Positions 55,297-63,128 of a DNA stretch of 64,000 bases are shown here, piece by piece. The stretch lies in assembly GCF_043226085.1 (NCBI RefSeq), contig NZ_CP171227.1:1-64000 (forward strand). The letters are read 5' to 3'. Both the position numbers and the translations under genes were made by a program. The stretch's first letter is position 1, and each line of letters begins with the position of its first letter. The DNA is from Amaricoccus sp003258405 (GTDB lineage: Bacteria; Pseudomonadota; Alphaproteobacteria; Rhodobacterales; Rhodobacteraceae). The notes beneath the pieces were generated by a model that saw only the letters and a program-made list of their open reading frames with translations, was not told where the DNA came from and did no database searches.

Positions 55297-55634
55297 TTCC
55301 TGCGCTCCTTCATGGCCTTCGTCGCGAAGGCGTCCAGCCGATCGAGCCGGCTCTCCCATATGGCCCGCTGCTCATCGAGCCATGTGCGGACCGGATCCAG
55401 GGCCTCCGGAACGATGGCGCAGGTGCGCACCCGCCCGGTCTTGGAGGTGGTGATCAGCCCGGCGTCCTCCAGCACCGCGAGGTGCCGCATCACCGTCGGC
55501 AGGCGCAGGCCCGTGGGTCCGGACAGGTCGGTGACCCGGGCGGGGCGTTCGGCGAGCCGGGTCAGGATCGACCGGCGGGTCGGATCGGCCAGGGCATGGA
55601 AGAGCGGCGAGAGGTCCGGATGATGCTTAGTCAT
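55293..55634 (-). CDS. ArsR-family transcriptional regulator
   Basis: A 113-residue winged-helix repressor: LFHALADPTRRSILTRLAER, then VTDLSGPTGLRLPTVMRHLA and LEDAGLITTSKTGRVRTCAI. No metal-binding Cys pair (CxC) is present, so it is the non-metal type that pairs with SRPBCC proteins. It is co-transcribed with the downstream tandem AHSA1 gene and probably represses its own operon. Confidence 0.88.
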   Translation of the reverse strand: MTKHHPDLSPLFHALADPTRRSILTRLAERPARVTDLSGPTGLRLPTVMRHLAVLEDAGLITTSKTGRVRTCAIVPEALDPVRTWLDEQRAIWESRLDRLDAFATKAMKERRK

Positions 55635-55711
55635 TCAGCTAACTATCATCCGTGCGCCGGCCGGGCAAGGAAAACTTCGCCAGTTTGCTAAGTTTCAAGA
55701 CCCGGAGCCGG

Positions 55712-55731
55712 ATGTTCCGCGCGCGGAACAT
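55712..55731. promoter_or_regulatory. parS-like palindrome, copy 3
   Basis: The third identical 20-bp palindrome, between the ArsR gene and tRNA-Ser. It is about 1.4 kb from copy 2, so the centromere spans the ArsR/SRPBCC pair. Confidence 0.82.
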
Positions 55732-55783
55732 TTCGTGCGGACTGCACCGGAGGGACGGTTCGCGACAGGCGATGAGAGGGGGG

Positions 55784-55873
55784 TGGCGGAGAGAGAGGGA
55801 TTCGAACCCTCGAGACGGTTCCCCGCCTACACACTTTCCAGGCGTGCGCCTTCGACCACTCGGCCACCTCTCC
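55784..55873 (-). tRNA. tRNA-Ser (anticodon GGA)
   Basis: A 90-nt class II tRNA on the minus strand: acceptor GGAGAGG, D-arm region TGGCCGAGTGGTCGAAGG, anticodon loop CTGGAAA, a long variable arm, T arm GAGGGTTCGAATCCCTC and an encoded CCA. The GGA anticodon reads UCC/UCU serine codons. A tRNA gene next to a plasmid-type replication module is notable. Confidence 0.95.
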
Positions 55874-56131
55874 AATGCGCGCACACAAATCATTTTCGTC
55901 CCGCTTGTGCAAGAGTGTCCTGCACCGGACGGAGCTCAACCTTTGCGCAAGAGTGTTGGCGTAGGCCGCATGTAGCGTATAACGCCCGGAAGTTGCATCC
56001 GCTGGTGCGTGAGGCCGAGTTCTGGAGTTGAGAGAGTCCGCCATGCCGATTGCCCGAGTCCCGCGCCGGATCCGCCGCGCCGCGCCCGTTTCCGCCTGCA
56101 GCCCGTCGTTCGCCTGCCGCGGGAGGCGCGC

Positions 56132-57796
56132 ATGATCCTCGAGACCCCCAGCCAGGAAGCACTTGCCGGATTCGGCGCGGGCATCTGTGTCATCGGATCG
56201 GGGTCGGTCGGATTGTCGCTTGCCCGCGCGCTCGCCGCCCGTGGCGAGCGGGTGCTGGTGCTCGAGAGCGGCGGGCCGGGGGCGGAGGCCGGCATCGGGG
56301 ATCTGATGCAGGCCGAGAATGTCCGGCCGGAGAACAATTTCGAGCCGCATACCGTGGTGGCCCGCCAGCTGGGGGGGACATCGAATCTCTGGGCCGGGCG
56401 CTGCCTGCCCTTCGATCCGGTCGATTTCCGCTCGCGGCCCTGGCTCGACCTGCCGCCCTGGCCGATCGACGAGACCGATCTCGCCCCCTGGCTCGAGGCG
56501 GCCCTTTCCGACATGGACGCGGGGGCACCGGTGTTTCGCGAGGCGCTTCCGGGGGTCGCGGCCGATCCGGCCTTCGGCTGGGAGGCGCTGGAGCGCTGGA
56601 GCAACACGCCGAAGATCCAGAAGCGGCTGCGCGCGGACCTGCGCGACGCGGCCAATCTCGCGGTCGCGCTCCACAGCACGGTGACGGGCTTCCGCTATCA
56701 TGAAGACGGGCGGATCGCCGCGCTCGAGCTCCATCTGGGCCGCCCGGGCGAGGGTGTCCGCTGCGTGCTTCCCGTGGCGCAGGTGGTGCTGGCGGCGGGC
56801 GGCAACGAGAGCACGCGGCTCCTCCTGCTCGAGCAGCGCCGCCGCCCTGCCCTCTTCGGCGGCGCGGACGGCCCCCTGGGCCGGACCTACATGGGCCATG
56901 TCAGCGGCCAGATCGCTGACATCACGCTGGAGAACGCGGCGCTGCACGACGGGCTCGACTATCACGTCGACGGCCACGGCTCCTATGTGCGTCGCCGGCT
57001 GGTGCCGAGCGCGGCGCTGCAGGAGGAGGCGCGGCTTTCCAACGTGGTGTTCTGGCCGGTGGTGCCGCCCATCGCCAATGCCGCACACCGTTCGGGGCCG
57101 CTCTCCGCCGTCTTCCTCGCGCTCTCGATCGAGCCGCTCGGGCGGCGGCTGATCGCCGAGGCCCTGCGGCGCAAGCATATCGGCTATCCGCCCTATCACC
57201 GTGGGGCGCATTTCCTGAACGTGCTCCGCGACCTGCCGCGCACCATCGGGTTCGCGCCCGCCTTCCTCTGGCGCAACAAGGTGGCGCGGATGCGTCTTCC
57301 GGGGTTTTTCCTGCGCAATCCCGCCCGGCGCTACGGGCTCGAATATCATGGCGAGCACCTGCCCGATCCGGAGAGCCGGCTGACGCTGGCGGAGGCCTGT
57401 GATGCGCTCGGCCAGCCCCGGCTGCGGATCGACCTGCGCTTCTCCGAGGCCGATGCCGGGCCGGTCCTGCGCGCCCATGAGGCGCTCGCCGCCTGGCTCG
57501 GGCGCAACGGCCTCGGCCGGATCGACTATTACGAGGCCGACCCCGCCCGCCGGGCCGCGGCGGTGATCGCCGAGGCGACCGACGGGGCGCATCAGATCGG
57601 CACGATCCGCATGGGCCCCGCACCGGGGGCGGCGGTGGTCGATGGCGATTGCCGGGCGTTCGACGTGCCCAATCTCTTCGTGGCGAGCACGGCCGTCCTG
57701 CCGACCTCGGGCCAGGCCAATCCGACGCTCACGGCCGTGCAGCTCGGGCTCCGGCTCGCCTCCCGGCTTACCCGCGAGGGGCTCGCGCCGGGCTGA
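56132..57796 (+). CDS. GMC-type FAD-dependent oxidoreductase
   Basis: A 554-residue flavoprotein with GGGAGG upstream of the ATG at 56132. The FAD-binding motif is CVIGSGSVGLSLARALA with LVLESGG as the ribose-binding acid. RQLGGTSNLWAGRCLPFD follows. The C-terminal GMC domain has the catalytic His in EATDGAHQIGTIRMGPAPG and ends with ASTAVLPTSGQANPTLTAVQ. The family oxidises alcohols or sugars; here a sugar modification is possible because sulfotransferase and nucleotide-sugar genes follow. The actual substrate is unknown. Confidence 0.88.
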   Translation: MILETPSQEALAGFGAGICVIGSGSVGLSLARALAARGERVLVLESGGPGAEAGIGDLMQAENVRPENNFEPHTVVARQLGGTSNLWAGRCLPFDPVDFRSRPWLDLPPWPIDETDLAPWLEAALSDMDAGAPVFREALPGVAADPAFGWEALERWSNTPKIQKRLRADLRDAANLAVALHSTVTGFRYHEDGRIAALELHLGRPGEGVRCVLPVAQVVLAAGGNESTRLLLLEQRRRPALFGGADGPLGRTYMGHVSGQIADITLENAALHDGLDYHVDGHGSYVRRRLVPSAALQEEARLSNVVFWPVVPPIANAAHRSGPLSAVFLALSIEPLGRRLIAEALRRKHIGYPPYHRGAHFLNVLRDLPRTIGFAPAFLWRNKVARMRLPGFFLRNPARRYGLEYHGEHLPDPESRLTLAEACDALGQPRLRIDLRFSEADAGPVLRAHEALAAWLGRNGLGRIDYYEADPARRAAAVIAEATDGAHQIGTIRMGPAPGAAVVDGDCRAFDVPNLFVASTAVLPTSGQANPTLTAVQLGLRLASRLTREGLAPG

Positions 57797-57985
57797 GCGC
57801 CCATGCCGGATGCGCGGGCGGGGATCGGCCGATCGCGGTAATCCTGACGGGGCAGGGCGCTTGACAGGGGGGAGGCCCCTCCGCAAACAGGGCCCGGTTG
57901 AAAATGGCCGGGGTGCGTGCACGCCACGCGCTCCGGCCCTGCATGCATTTTCGGGTGGAGTGGTTTTCCGGTGGAAGAGGGTTCG

Positions 57986-58798
57986 GTGTCCAAGATAGAT
58001 CCGCAGCAGTTTTTGCTCATCATCGGTTCGATGAAGTCGGCGACCACGTCGCTCTTCAGCCTGCTGGCCGAGCATCCGGAGATCTGCCCTTCCGAGCCCA
58101 AGGAGCCCGAGTTCTTCTCGAAGCACCAGGGGCATCGCAAGGAGATCGCCCGCTACGAGGATCTCTGGGATTTCGATCCGGCCCGGCACCGCATCGCGAT
58201 GGAGGGCTCGACCGGCTACACCAAGTTCGGCGAGCGGGGCGCGGCGGAGGCGATCCATGCCTACGGCATCCGCCCGCGGCTGGTCTACATGGTGCGCAAC
58301 CCCTTCGACCGGATCGAATCCCATTACAACTTCATGCGGCGCAATCCCGACTGGCGCCGCCCGATCACCCATCCCGATCTGGTGCAGACCTCGAACTACT
58401 ATCTCTACCTCAAGGATTTCGGCGCGGTGTTCGGGCCGGAGAACCTGCTCCTGCTCGACTACGACGATTTCGTCCGCGACCCGAAGCAGATGGCCAACGA
58501 TGTCTGCGCCTTTGCGGGCTTGCCGGAGATGGCGGAGATCGCGGATGCCTCCGCGCGCAACGTGACCGAGAAGCCGAAGTCCGAACTCGAGCGCACCCTG
58601 CGCCGGATGGCGCCGGGTCTCGTCAGCCAGAGCCCGGATTTCGTCAAGCGTCCGCTGCGGCGCGCCATGGAGGCGATCCGGCCCGACAAGACCCGGCTCA
58701 CCCCGGCCCAGCGACAGCAGATCACCGCCGATCTCGCCCCGGACATGGCGCGGCTTCAGGCGGAATTCGGCGTCGATGTGGCGCGCTGGGGATTCTGA
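57986..58798 (+). CDS. Sulfotransferase domain protein
   Basis: A 270-residue PAPS-dependent enzyme from a GTG at 57986 with GGAAGAGG five bases upstream; a GTG at 57971 is an alternative. The 5'-phosphosulfate loop is FLLIIGSMKSATTSLFSLL. The 3'-phosphate motif is LVYMVRNPFDRIESHYNF, and LLLLDYDDFVRDPKQMANDV is typical of heparan-sulfate-type sulfotransferases. In the 188-base gap upstream, a TTGACA (57861) sits beside a GC-rich palindrome. Confidence 0.87.
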   Translation: MSKIDPQQFLLIIGSMKSATTSLFSLLAEHPEICPSEPKEPEFFSKHQGHRKEIARYEDLWDFDPARHRIAMEGSTGYTKFGERGAAEAIHAYGIRPRLVYMVRNPFDRIESHYNFMRRNPDWRRPITHPDLVQTSNYYLYLKDFGAVFGPENLLLLDYDDFVRDPKQMANDVCAFAGLPEMAEIADASARNVTEKPKSELERTLRRMAPGLVSQSPDFVKRPLRRAMEAIRPDKTRLTPAQRQQITADLAPDMARLQAEFGVDVARWGF

Positions 58799-59065
58799 GG
58801 CCGGAACCGGTGCGGGACAGGTCCGTTCATTTTCTGGTCAGCAATTCTTTGCAAGGGTGGAGACGCCCATGATAGAGAAGCCCGGGCGGCAATTTCCGCG
58901 GAAGTGACGCATGATCATAGATCGGATAACGTGCGTCGGAACTGGCATTGCCCAGGGGGTGCAGGATCCGTCCCGCCCGATGCGCCGAGCGGGATGGCGC
59001 GGGCCGGAACGGAAAGCGGCGCCAGGATATGGTAAGTTAAAGGGTAAGCAGGAGCGAGATTGTCC

Positions 59066-59875
59066 ATGAAAGTCGTGATTTTTGCTGGCGGATACGGAAC
59101 GCGCCTCAGCGAGGAGACGGGAACCCTGCCGAAGCCGCTCGTGGAGATCGGCGACATGCCGATGCTCTGGCACATCATGAAGATCTATTCGGCGCACGGG
59201 CTCAACGATTTCATCATCTGCTGCGGCTACAAGGGCCACCTCATCAAGAAGTATTTTCTCGACTTCTTCCACCGCTCGAACGACCTCACGCTCGATCTGC
59301 AGAACAACACCGTCGAGGTGCGCCGGGTCGCAACCGAGCCCTGGAAGGTGACGCTCGCCGATACCGGGCTCGAGACGATGACCGGCGGCCGGCTCAAGCG
59401 CGTGCGCGACTATATCGGCGACGAGACCTTCTGCCTCACCTATGGCGACGGCGTCACCGACCTCAACATCACCGACACGATCCGCTACCACAAGGAGCAG
59501 GGCAAGCTTGCCACCGTCACCGCGGTGCAGCAGCCGGGCCGCTTCGGGGCGCTCGATCTCTCGCCGGACAAGACCCGCATCAAGGGCTTTCGCGAGAAGA
59601 GCATGTCGGATGGCCATCTCATCAATGGCGGCTATTTCGTCTGCGAACCGGCGGTGATCGACTACGTGATCGACGACACCACCGTCTGGGAAGAGGAGCC
59701 GCTCAAGGGGCTCGTCGCGGACGACGAGCTCGCGGTCTATCACTATCCCGGCTTCTGGCAGAACATGGACACGCTGCGCGACAAGCATGTGCTCCAGAAG
59801 ATGTGGGACAGCGGCAAGGCGCCCTGGAAGGTCTGGGATCGTCCGGATGGTGCGCAGGCGGCTGTGAACGGCTGA
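59066..59875 (+). CDS. rfbF: Glucose-1-phosphate cytidylyltransferase
   Basis: A 269-residue nucleotidyltransferase that makes CDP-glucose from CTP and glucose-1-phosphate. The start MKVVIFAGGYGTRLSEETGT holds the nucleotide-binding signature, followed by LPKPLVEIGDMPMLWHIMKI, the metal Asp in CLTYGDGVTDLNI and HLINGGYFVCEP. FWQNMDTLRDKHVL is close to the RfbF C-terminus. A TTG six bases upstream is the only alternative start. CDP-glucose is the entry to CDP-deoxyhexoses; no CDP-glucose 4,6-dehydratase is seen, but the SDR gene 32 bases downstream may act next. Confidence 0.93.
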   Translation: MKVVIFAGGYGTRLSEETGTLPKPLVEIGDMPMLWHIMKIYSAHGLNDFIICCGYKGHLIKKYFLDFFHRSNDLTLDLQNNTVEVRRVATEPWKVTLADTGLETMTGGRLKRVRDYIGDETFCLTYGDGVTDLNITDTIRYHKEQGKLATVTAVQQPGRFGALDLSPDKTRIKGFREKSMSDGHLINGGYFVCEPAVIDYVIDDTTVWEEEPLKGLVADDELAVYHYPGFWQNMDTLRDKHVLQKMWDSGKAPWKVWDRPDGAQAAVNG

Positions 59876-59907
59876 GATTTTCCCGGATCTGACAAGGTAA
59901 TTCCGAC

Positions 59908-60945
59908 ATGCGTGTTCTTCTGACCGGTGCCGACGGCTATATCGGTGCGATCATGGGCCCGAAGCTCATCGAGGCGGGCCATGAGGTGCTGGGCCTCGAC
60001 ACCGGCTACTACCGCCGCGGCTGGCTCTTCGACGACCACAAGACCCATCCGCAGGTGATCTCCAAGGATCAGCGCCAGATCACCAAGGCCGATCTGGAGG
60101 GGGTCGACGCGGTCGTCCATCTCGCCGAGCTCTCGAACGATCCGATCGGCGAGAACGATCCCGACCTCACCATGGACGTGAACCATCGCGGCTCGGTGGG
60201 ACTTGCGCGGCTTGCGCGCGAGGCGGGCGTGAAGCGCTTCATCCAGGCCTCCTCCTGCTCGACCTATGGCGCGGGCGGCGACGAGATGCGCACCGAGACC
60301 TCCGAACTTGCGCCCCAGACCGCCTATGCCCGCTGCAAGATCCTGGTGGAGCAGGGCGTGCGCGAGCTGATGGACGACGATTTCACCCCCGTCTTCATGC
60401 GCAACGCCACCGCCTACGGTGCGAGCCCGCGGCAGCGCTTCGATCTCGTCCTCAACAACCTCTGCGGCTTTGCCCATACGATCCGGGAAATCCGCATGAC
60501 CTCGGACGGCTCGCCCTGGCGGCCGATCACCCATATCGAGGACATCTGCGAGGCGATGCTCTGCGCGCTCAAGGCGCCGAAGGATGCTGTGGCGGGCGAG
60601 GCGTTCAACGTCGGCGCCGACAGCGAGAACTACCGGATCCGGGAGATCGCCGAGATCGTGGCGAAGACCTTCCCGGGCTGTGAGCTCACCATCGGCGAGT
60701 CGGGCGGCGACACCCGCTCCTACCGGGTCTCGTTCGCGAAGATCCGCGAGCACATGCCGGAGTTCCGGACCTCCTGGACCGCCGAGCGCGGCGCGCAGCA
60801 GCTGAGGTCGGTCTTCGAGCGGATCGGGCTCACGAAGGAGATGTTCGAGAACCCGCCCTACACCCGCCTGAAGGAACTGCGCTATCTGCAGGACACCCAG
60901 CAGATCGACGCGAAACTCTTCTGGCGCACGCCCGAAGCGGTCTGA
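59908..60945 (+). CDS. NAD-dependent epimerase/dehydratase (extended SDR)
   Basis: A 345-residue SDR enzyme 32 bases after rfbF. The NAD site is VLLTGADGYIGAIMGPKLIE. The catalytic triad lies in FIQASSCSTYGAGG and YARCKILVEQGVRELM. Unusual features are VVHLAELSNDPIGENDPDLT and a C-terminal LKELRYLQDTQQIDAKLFWR. It is not a clear match to RfbG or RmlB. It likely acts on a CDP- or similar nucleotide sugar made by the upstream gene; the reaction is not established. Confidence 0.85.
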   Translation: MRVLLTGADGYIGAIMGPKLIEAGHEVLGLDTGYYRRGWLFDDHKTHPQVISKDQRQITKADLEGVDAVVHLAELSNDPIGENDPDLTMDVNHRGSVGLARLAREAGVKRFIQASSCSTYGAGGDEMRTETSELAPQTAYARCKILVEQGVRELMDDDFTPVFMRNATAYGASPRQRFDLVLNNLCGFAHTIREIRMTSDGSPWRPITHIEDICEAMLCALKAPKDAVAGEAFNVGADSENYRIREIAEIVAKTFPGCELTIGESGGDTRSYRVSFAKIREHMPEFRTSWTAERGAQQLRSVFERIGLTKEMFENPPYTRLKELRYLQDTQQIDAKLFWRTPEAV

Positions 60946-61032
60946 TCCGTGCCCTGGCGGGCGGCTCTCCCCCGGTGCGGGGGAGAGCCGCCTGCTGCCG
61001 CCCCCGCCATGGTTCCGGGAAGCCTCGCGATG

Positions 61033-61581
61033 TCAGATCGGAATTCCGGCCTTGAGATCCGCATCCGGCCAGGCCGCGTCCTTCTCGGAGATCACGGAGA
61101 CCGGCAGCGGCCAGTCGATGTTGAAGGCGGGGTCATTGTAGCGCAGCCCGCCCTCGACGCCCGGCGTGTAGGGGTGGGAGACCTGATAGGTCACATGGGT
61201 CTCGTCGGCGAGCGTCTGGAAGCCATGGGCGAAGCCCACCGGCACGTAGAGCGTGCGGCCGTTCTCGGCGGTGAGCTCGAAACCTTCCCATTTGAGGTAG
61301 GTGGGCGAATCCGGGCGGAGGTCGATGATGACATCGAGAATGGCGCCCTGGACGACACGGACGAGCTTAACCTCTCCATGGGGGCTTTTCTGGTAGTGCA
61401 TGCCGCGAAGCGTGCCCTTGGAGATGTTGTAGGAGTAATTGCCTTGCACGAATTCGCTCACGAGCCCCTGCTTGCCGAACTCATCGGCGCAGAAGGTGCG
61501 GGCGAAGAAGCCGCGGGAATCCTCAAATTTCCGGAGATCGATCAGCACTGCGTCCTGCAGGCTTGTCTTCCCGAAATGCAT
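61033..61581 (-). CDS. dTDP-4-dehydrorhamnose 3,5-epimerase-like (RmlC family)
   Basis: A 182-residue cupin epimerase with AGGAGTAAGAG upstream. Conserved parts are RKFEDSRGFFARTFCADEF, GTLRGMHYQKSPHGEVKLVR with the catalytic His, AILDVIIDLRPDSPTYLKW and VPVGFAHGFQTLADETHVTY. The length is right for RmlC. Since no dTDP-rhamnose RmlA/B/D genes are visible and rfbF is adjacent, it may act on a CDP-4-keto sugar instead. It is convergent with the SDR gene and divergent from the SAF oxidoreductase. Confidence 0.88.
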   Translation of the reverse strand: MHFGKTSLQDAVLIDLRKFEDSRGFFARTFCADEFGKQGLVSEFVQGNYSYNISKGTLRGMHYQKSPHGEVKLVRVVQGAILDVIIDLRPDSPTYLKWEGFELTAENGRTLYVPVGFAHGFQTLADETHVTYQVSHPYTPGVEGGLRYNDPAFNIDWPLPVSVISEKDAAWPDADLKAGIPI

Positions 61582-61679
61582 ACTCTTACTCCTGTCTCTG
61601 CAATACGATTCGATCGGGGCTGCATCCTGCGCGAAATGATCCGACCCGTATAGGTAGATGAGGAAGAGGTAGATAAATC

Positions 61680-62996
61680 ATGATCATCGTCGATAGCGCG
61701 CTGGCGAAACGCGCCGCGGACGGCGCCCCCCCGATCCGGGTCGGGATGATCGGCGCGGGCTTCATGGCCGCAGGCGTCGTCCTGCAGATCAACACCGCCT
61801 TCCGGGGCCAGATGCAGGTGACCGTGATCGCCAACCGCACGCCCGCAAAGGCGGTCCAGGCCTATGCCGACGCGGGCCAGGAGGGGGCGGTGATCTGCGA
61901 TACCGCCGCGAGCCTGGCCGCCGCCATCGAGGCGGGCAAGCCGGCCGTCACCGAGGATCCGATGCTGGTGGCAACGAGCCCCCATGTGGATGTCTTCCTC
62001 GAGGTGACGGGCGCGGTCGAGGATGCGCTCCCGCTCGTGCTCGCCGCGATCGAGCATGGCAAGCACATCGTGCTGATGAATGCCGAGCTTGACGGCACCG
62101 TCGGGCCACTCCTGAAGGCGAAGGCCGACAAGGCCGGCGTGGTCTACACCAATGTCGATGGCGACCAGCCCGGTGTCGAGCAGAACCTTTACCGCTTTGT
62201 GAAGGGGATCGGGGTCCGGCCCGTGCTCTGCGGCAACATCAAGGGCCTCCAGGATCCCTACCGTACGCCGACGACCCAAGCGGGTTTCGCCAAGCAGTGG
62301 GGGCAGAAGCCCTCGATGGTGACCTCCTTTGCCGATGGCACCAAGATCTCCTTCGAGCAGGCGATCGTCGCCAACGCCACCGGCATGACGGTGGCGAAGC
62401 GCGGCATGCACGGCTTCACGGTGGAGCCCGGCACGCCGATCACCGAGGCGGCGAAGCTCTACGATCCGGAGGAGCTGATCTCCGGCCCTGGCATTGTCGA
62501 TTATGTGGTGGGCGCGCAGCCCGGCCCGGGCGTCTTCGTGCTCGGCACCATCGAGCATCCGCGGCAGAAGCACTACCTCAACCTCTACAAGCTCGGCGAA
62601 GGCCCGCTCTACTGCTTCTACACCCCCTATCATCTCTGCCATTTCGAGGTGCCGGCGACGATCGCCCGCGCAGCCCTCTTCGGGGATGCGGCCATCGCGC
62701 CGATCGCGGGGCCGGAGGTCGAGGTGGTGGCGCTCGCCAAGCGCGACCTGAAGGCGGGCGAGGCGATCGACGAGCTCGGCGGCTATACGGTCTACGGCGA
62801 GGCGGAGGCCGCGGGCATCACCGCGCGCGACAATCTGCTGCCGATCGGGGTGGCGGTGGGCGCGACGCTCAAGCGCGACCTGCCGAAGGATGCGGTGCTC
62901 ACCTATGCGGATGTGGAACTGCCCGAAGGTCGTCTCGTCGACCGGCTGCGTCTCGAGCAGGCGGCGATGTTCAACCTGAAATCCTCGGCGGCCTGA
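61680..62996 (+). CDS. NAD(P)-dependent oxidoreductase with C-terminal SAF domain (homoserine dehydrogenase-like)
   Basis: A 438-residue protein. The N-terminal Rossmann domain is IRVGMIGAGFMAAGVVLQIN. A middle part is homoserine-dehydrogenase-like (VDVFLEVTGAVEDALPLVLA, KHIVLMNAELDGTVGPLL). The C-terminal SAF-like domain is ALAKRDLKAGEAIDELGGYT followed by NLLPIGVAVGATLKRDLPKD. I believe relatives occur beside glucose-1-phosphate cytidylyltransferase genes in polysaccharide loci, but the reaction is unknown. It may use a nucleotide-linked or branched-sugar precursor. GAAGAGG lies upstream of the ATG. Confidence 0.83.
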   Translation: MIIVDSALAKRAADGAPPIRVGMIGAGFMAAGVVLQINTAFRGQMQVTVIANRTPAKAVQAYADAGQEGAVICDTAASLAAAIEAGKPAVTEDPMLVATSPHVDVFLEVTGAVEDALPLVLAAIEHGKHIVLMNAELDGTVGPLLKAKADKAGVVYTNVDGDQPGVEQNLYRFVKGIGVRPVLCGNIKGLQDPYRTPTTQAGFAKQWGQKPSMVTSFADGTKISFEQAIVANATGMTVAKRGMHGFTVEPGTPITEAAKLYDPEELISGPGIVDYVVGAQPGPGVFVLGTIEHPRQKHYLNLYKLGEGPLYCFYTPYHLCHFEVPATIARAALFGDAAIAPIAGPEVEVVALAKRDLKAGEAIDELGGYTVYGEAEAAGITARDNLLPIGVAVGATLKRDLPKDAVLTYADVELPEGRLVDRLRLEQAAMFNLKSSAA

Positions 62997-63128
62997 CCGG
63001 GAGCCCGGCCGCCGAATTCCCGTGCCCCCGCGCGCCATGGGGCCGGAGCGGATCGATCCCGTTGCCGGCCCGTCTCTCTCCGCACGCGCCGGGCCCCCGA
63101 TCATCCGGAACAGAGGAGGGGAGGAGAG

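Noticed and set aside
50402..55873. Reading the replication module plus tRNA as an integrated element with attachment sites
   Set aside because: No integrase gene and no duplicated tRNA 3' end were seen, so an attachment site cannot be supported.
57861..57889. Sigma-70 promoter with TTGACA upstream of the sulfotransferase at 57986
   Set aside because: The -35 hexamer is perfect, but no acceptable -10 lies at 16-18 bases, so it is only mentioned as a possible site.
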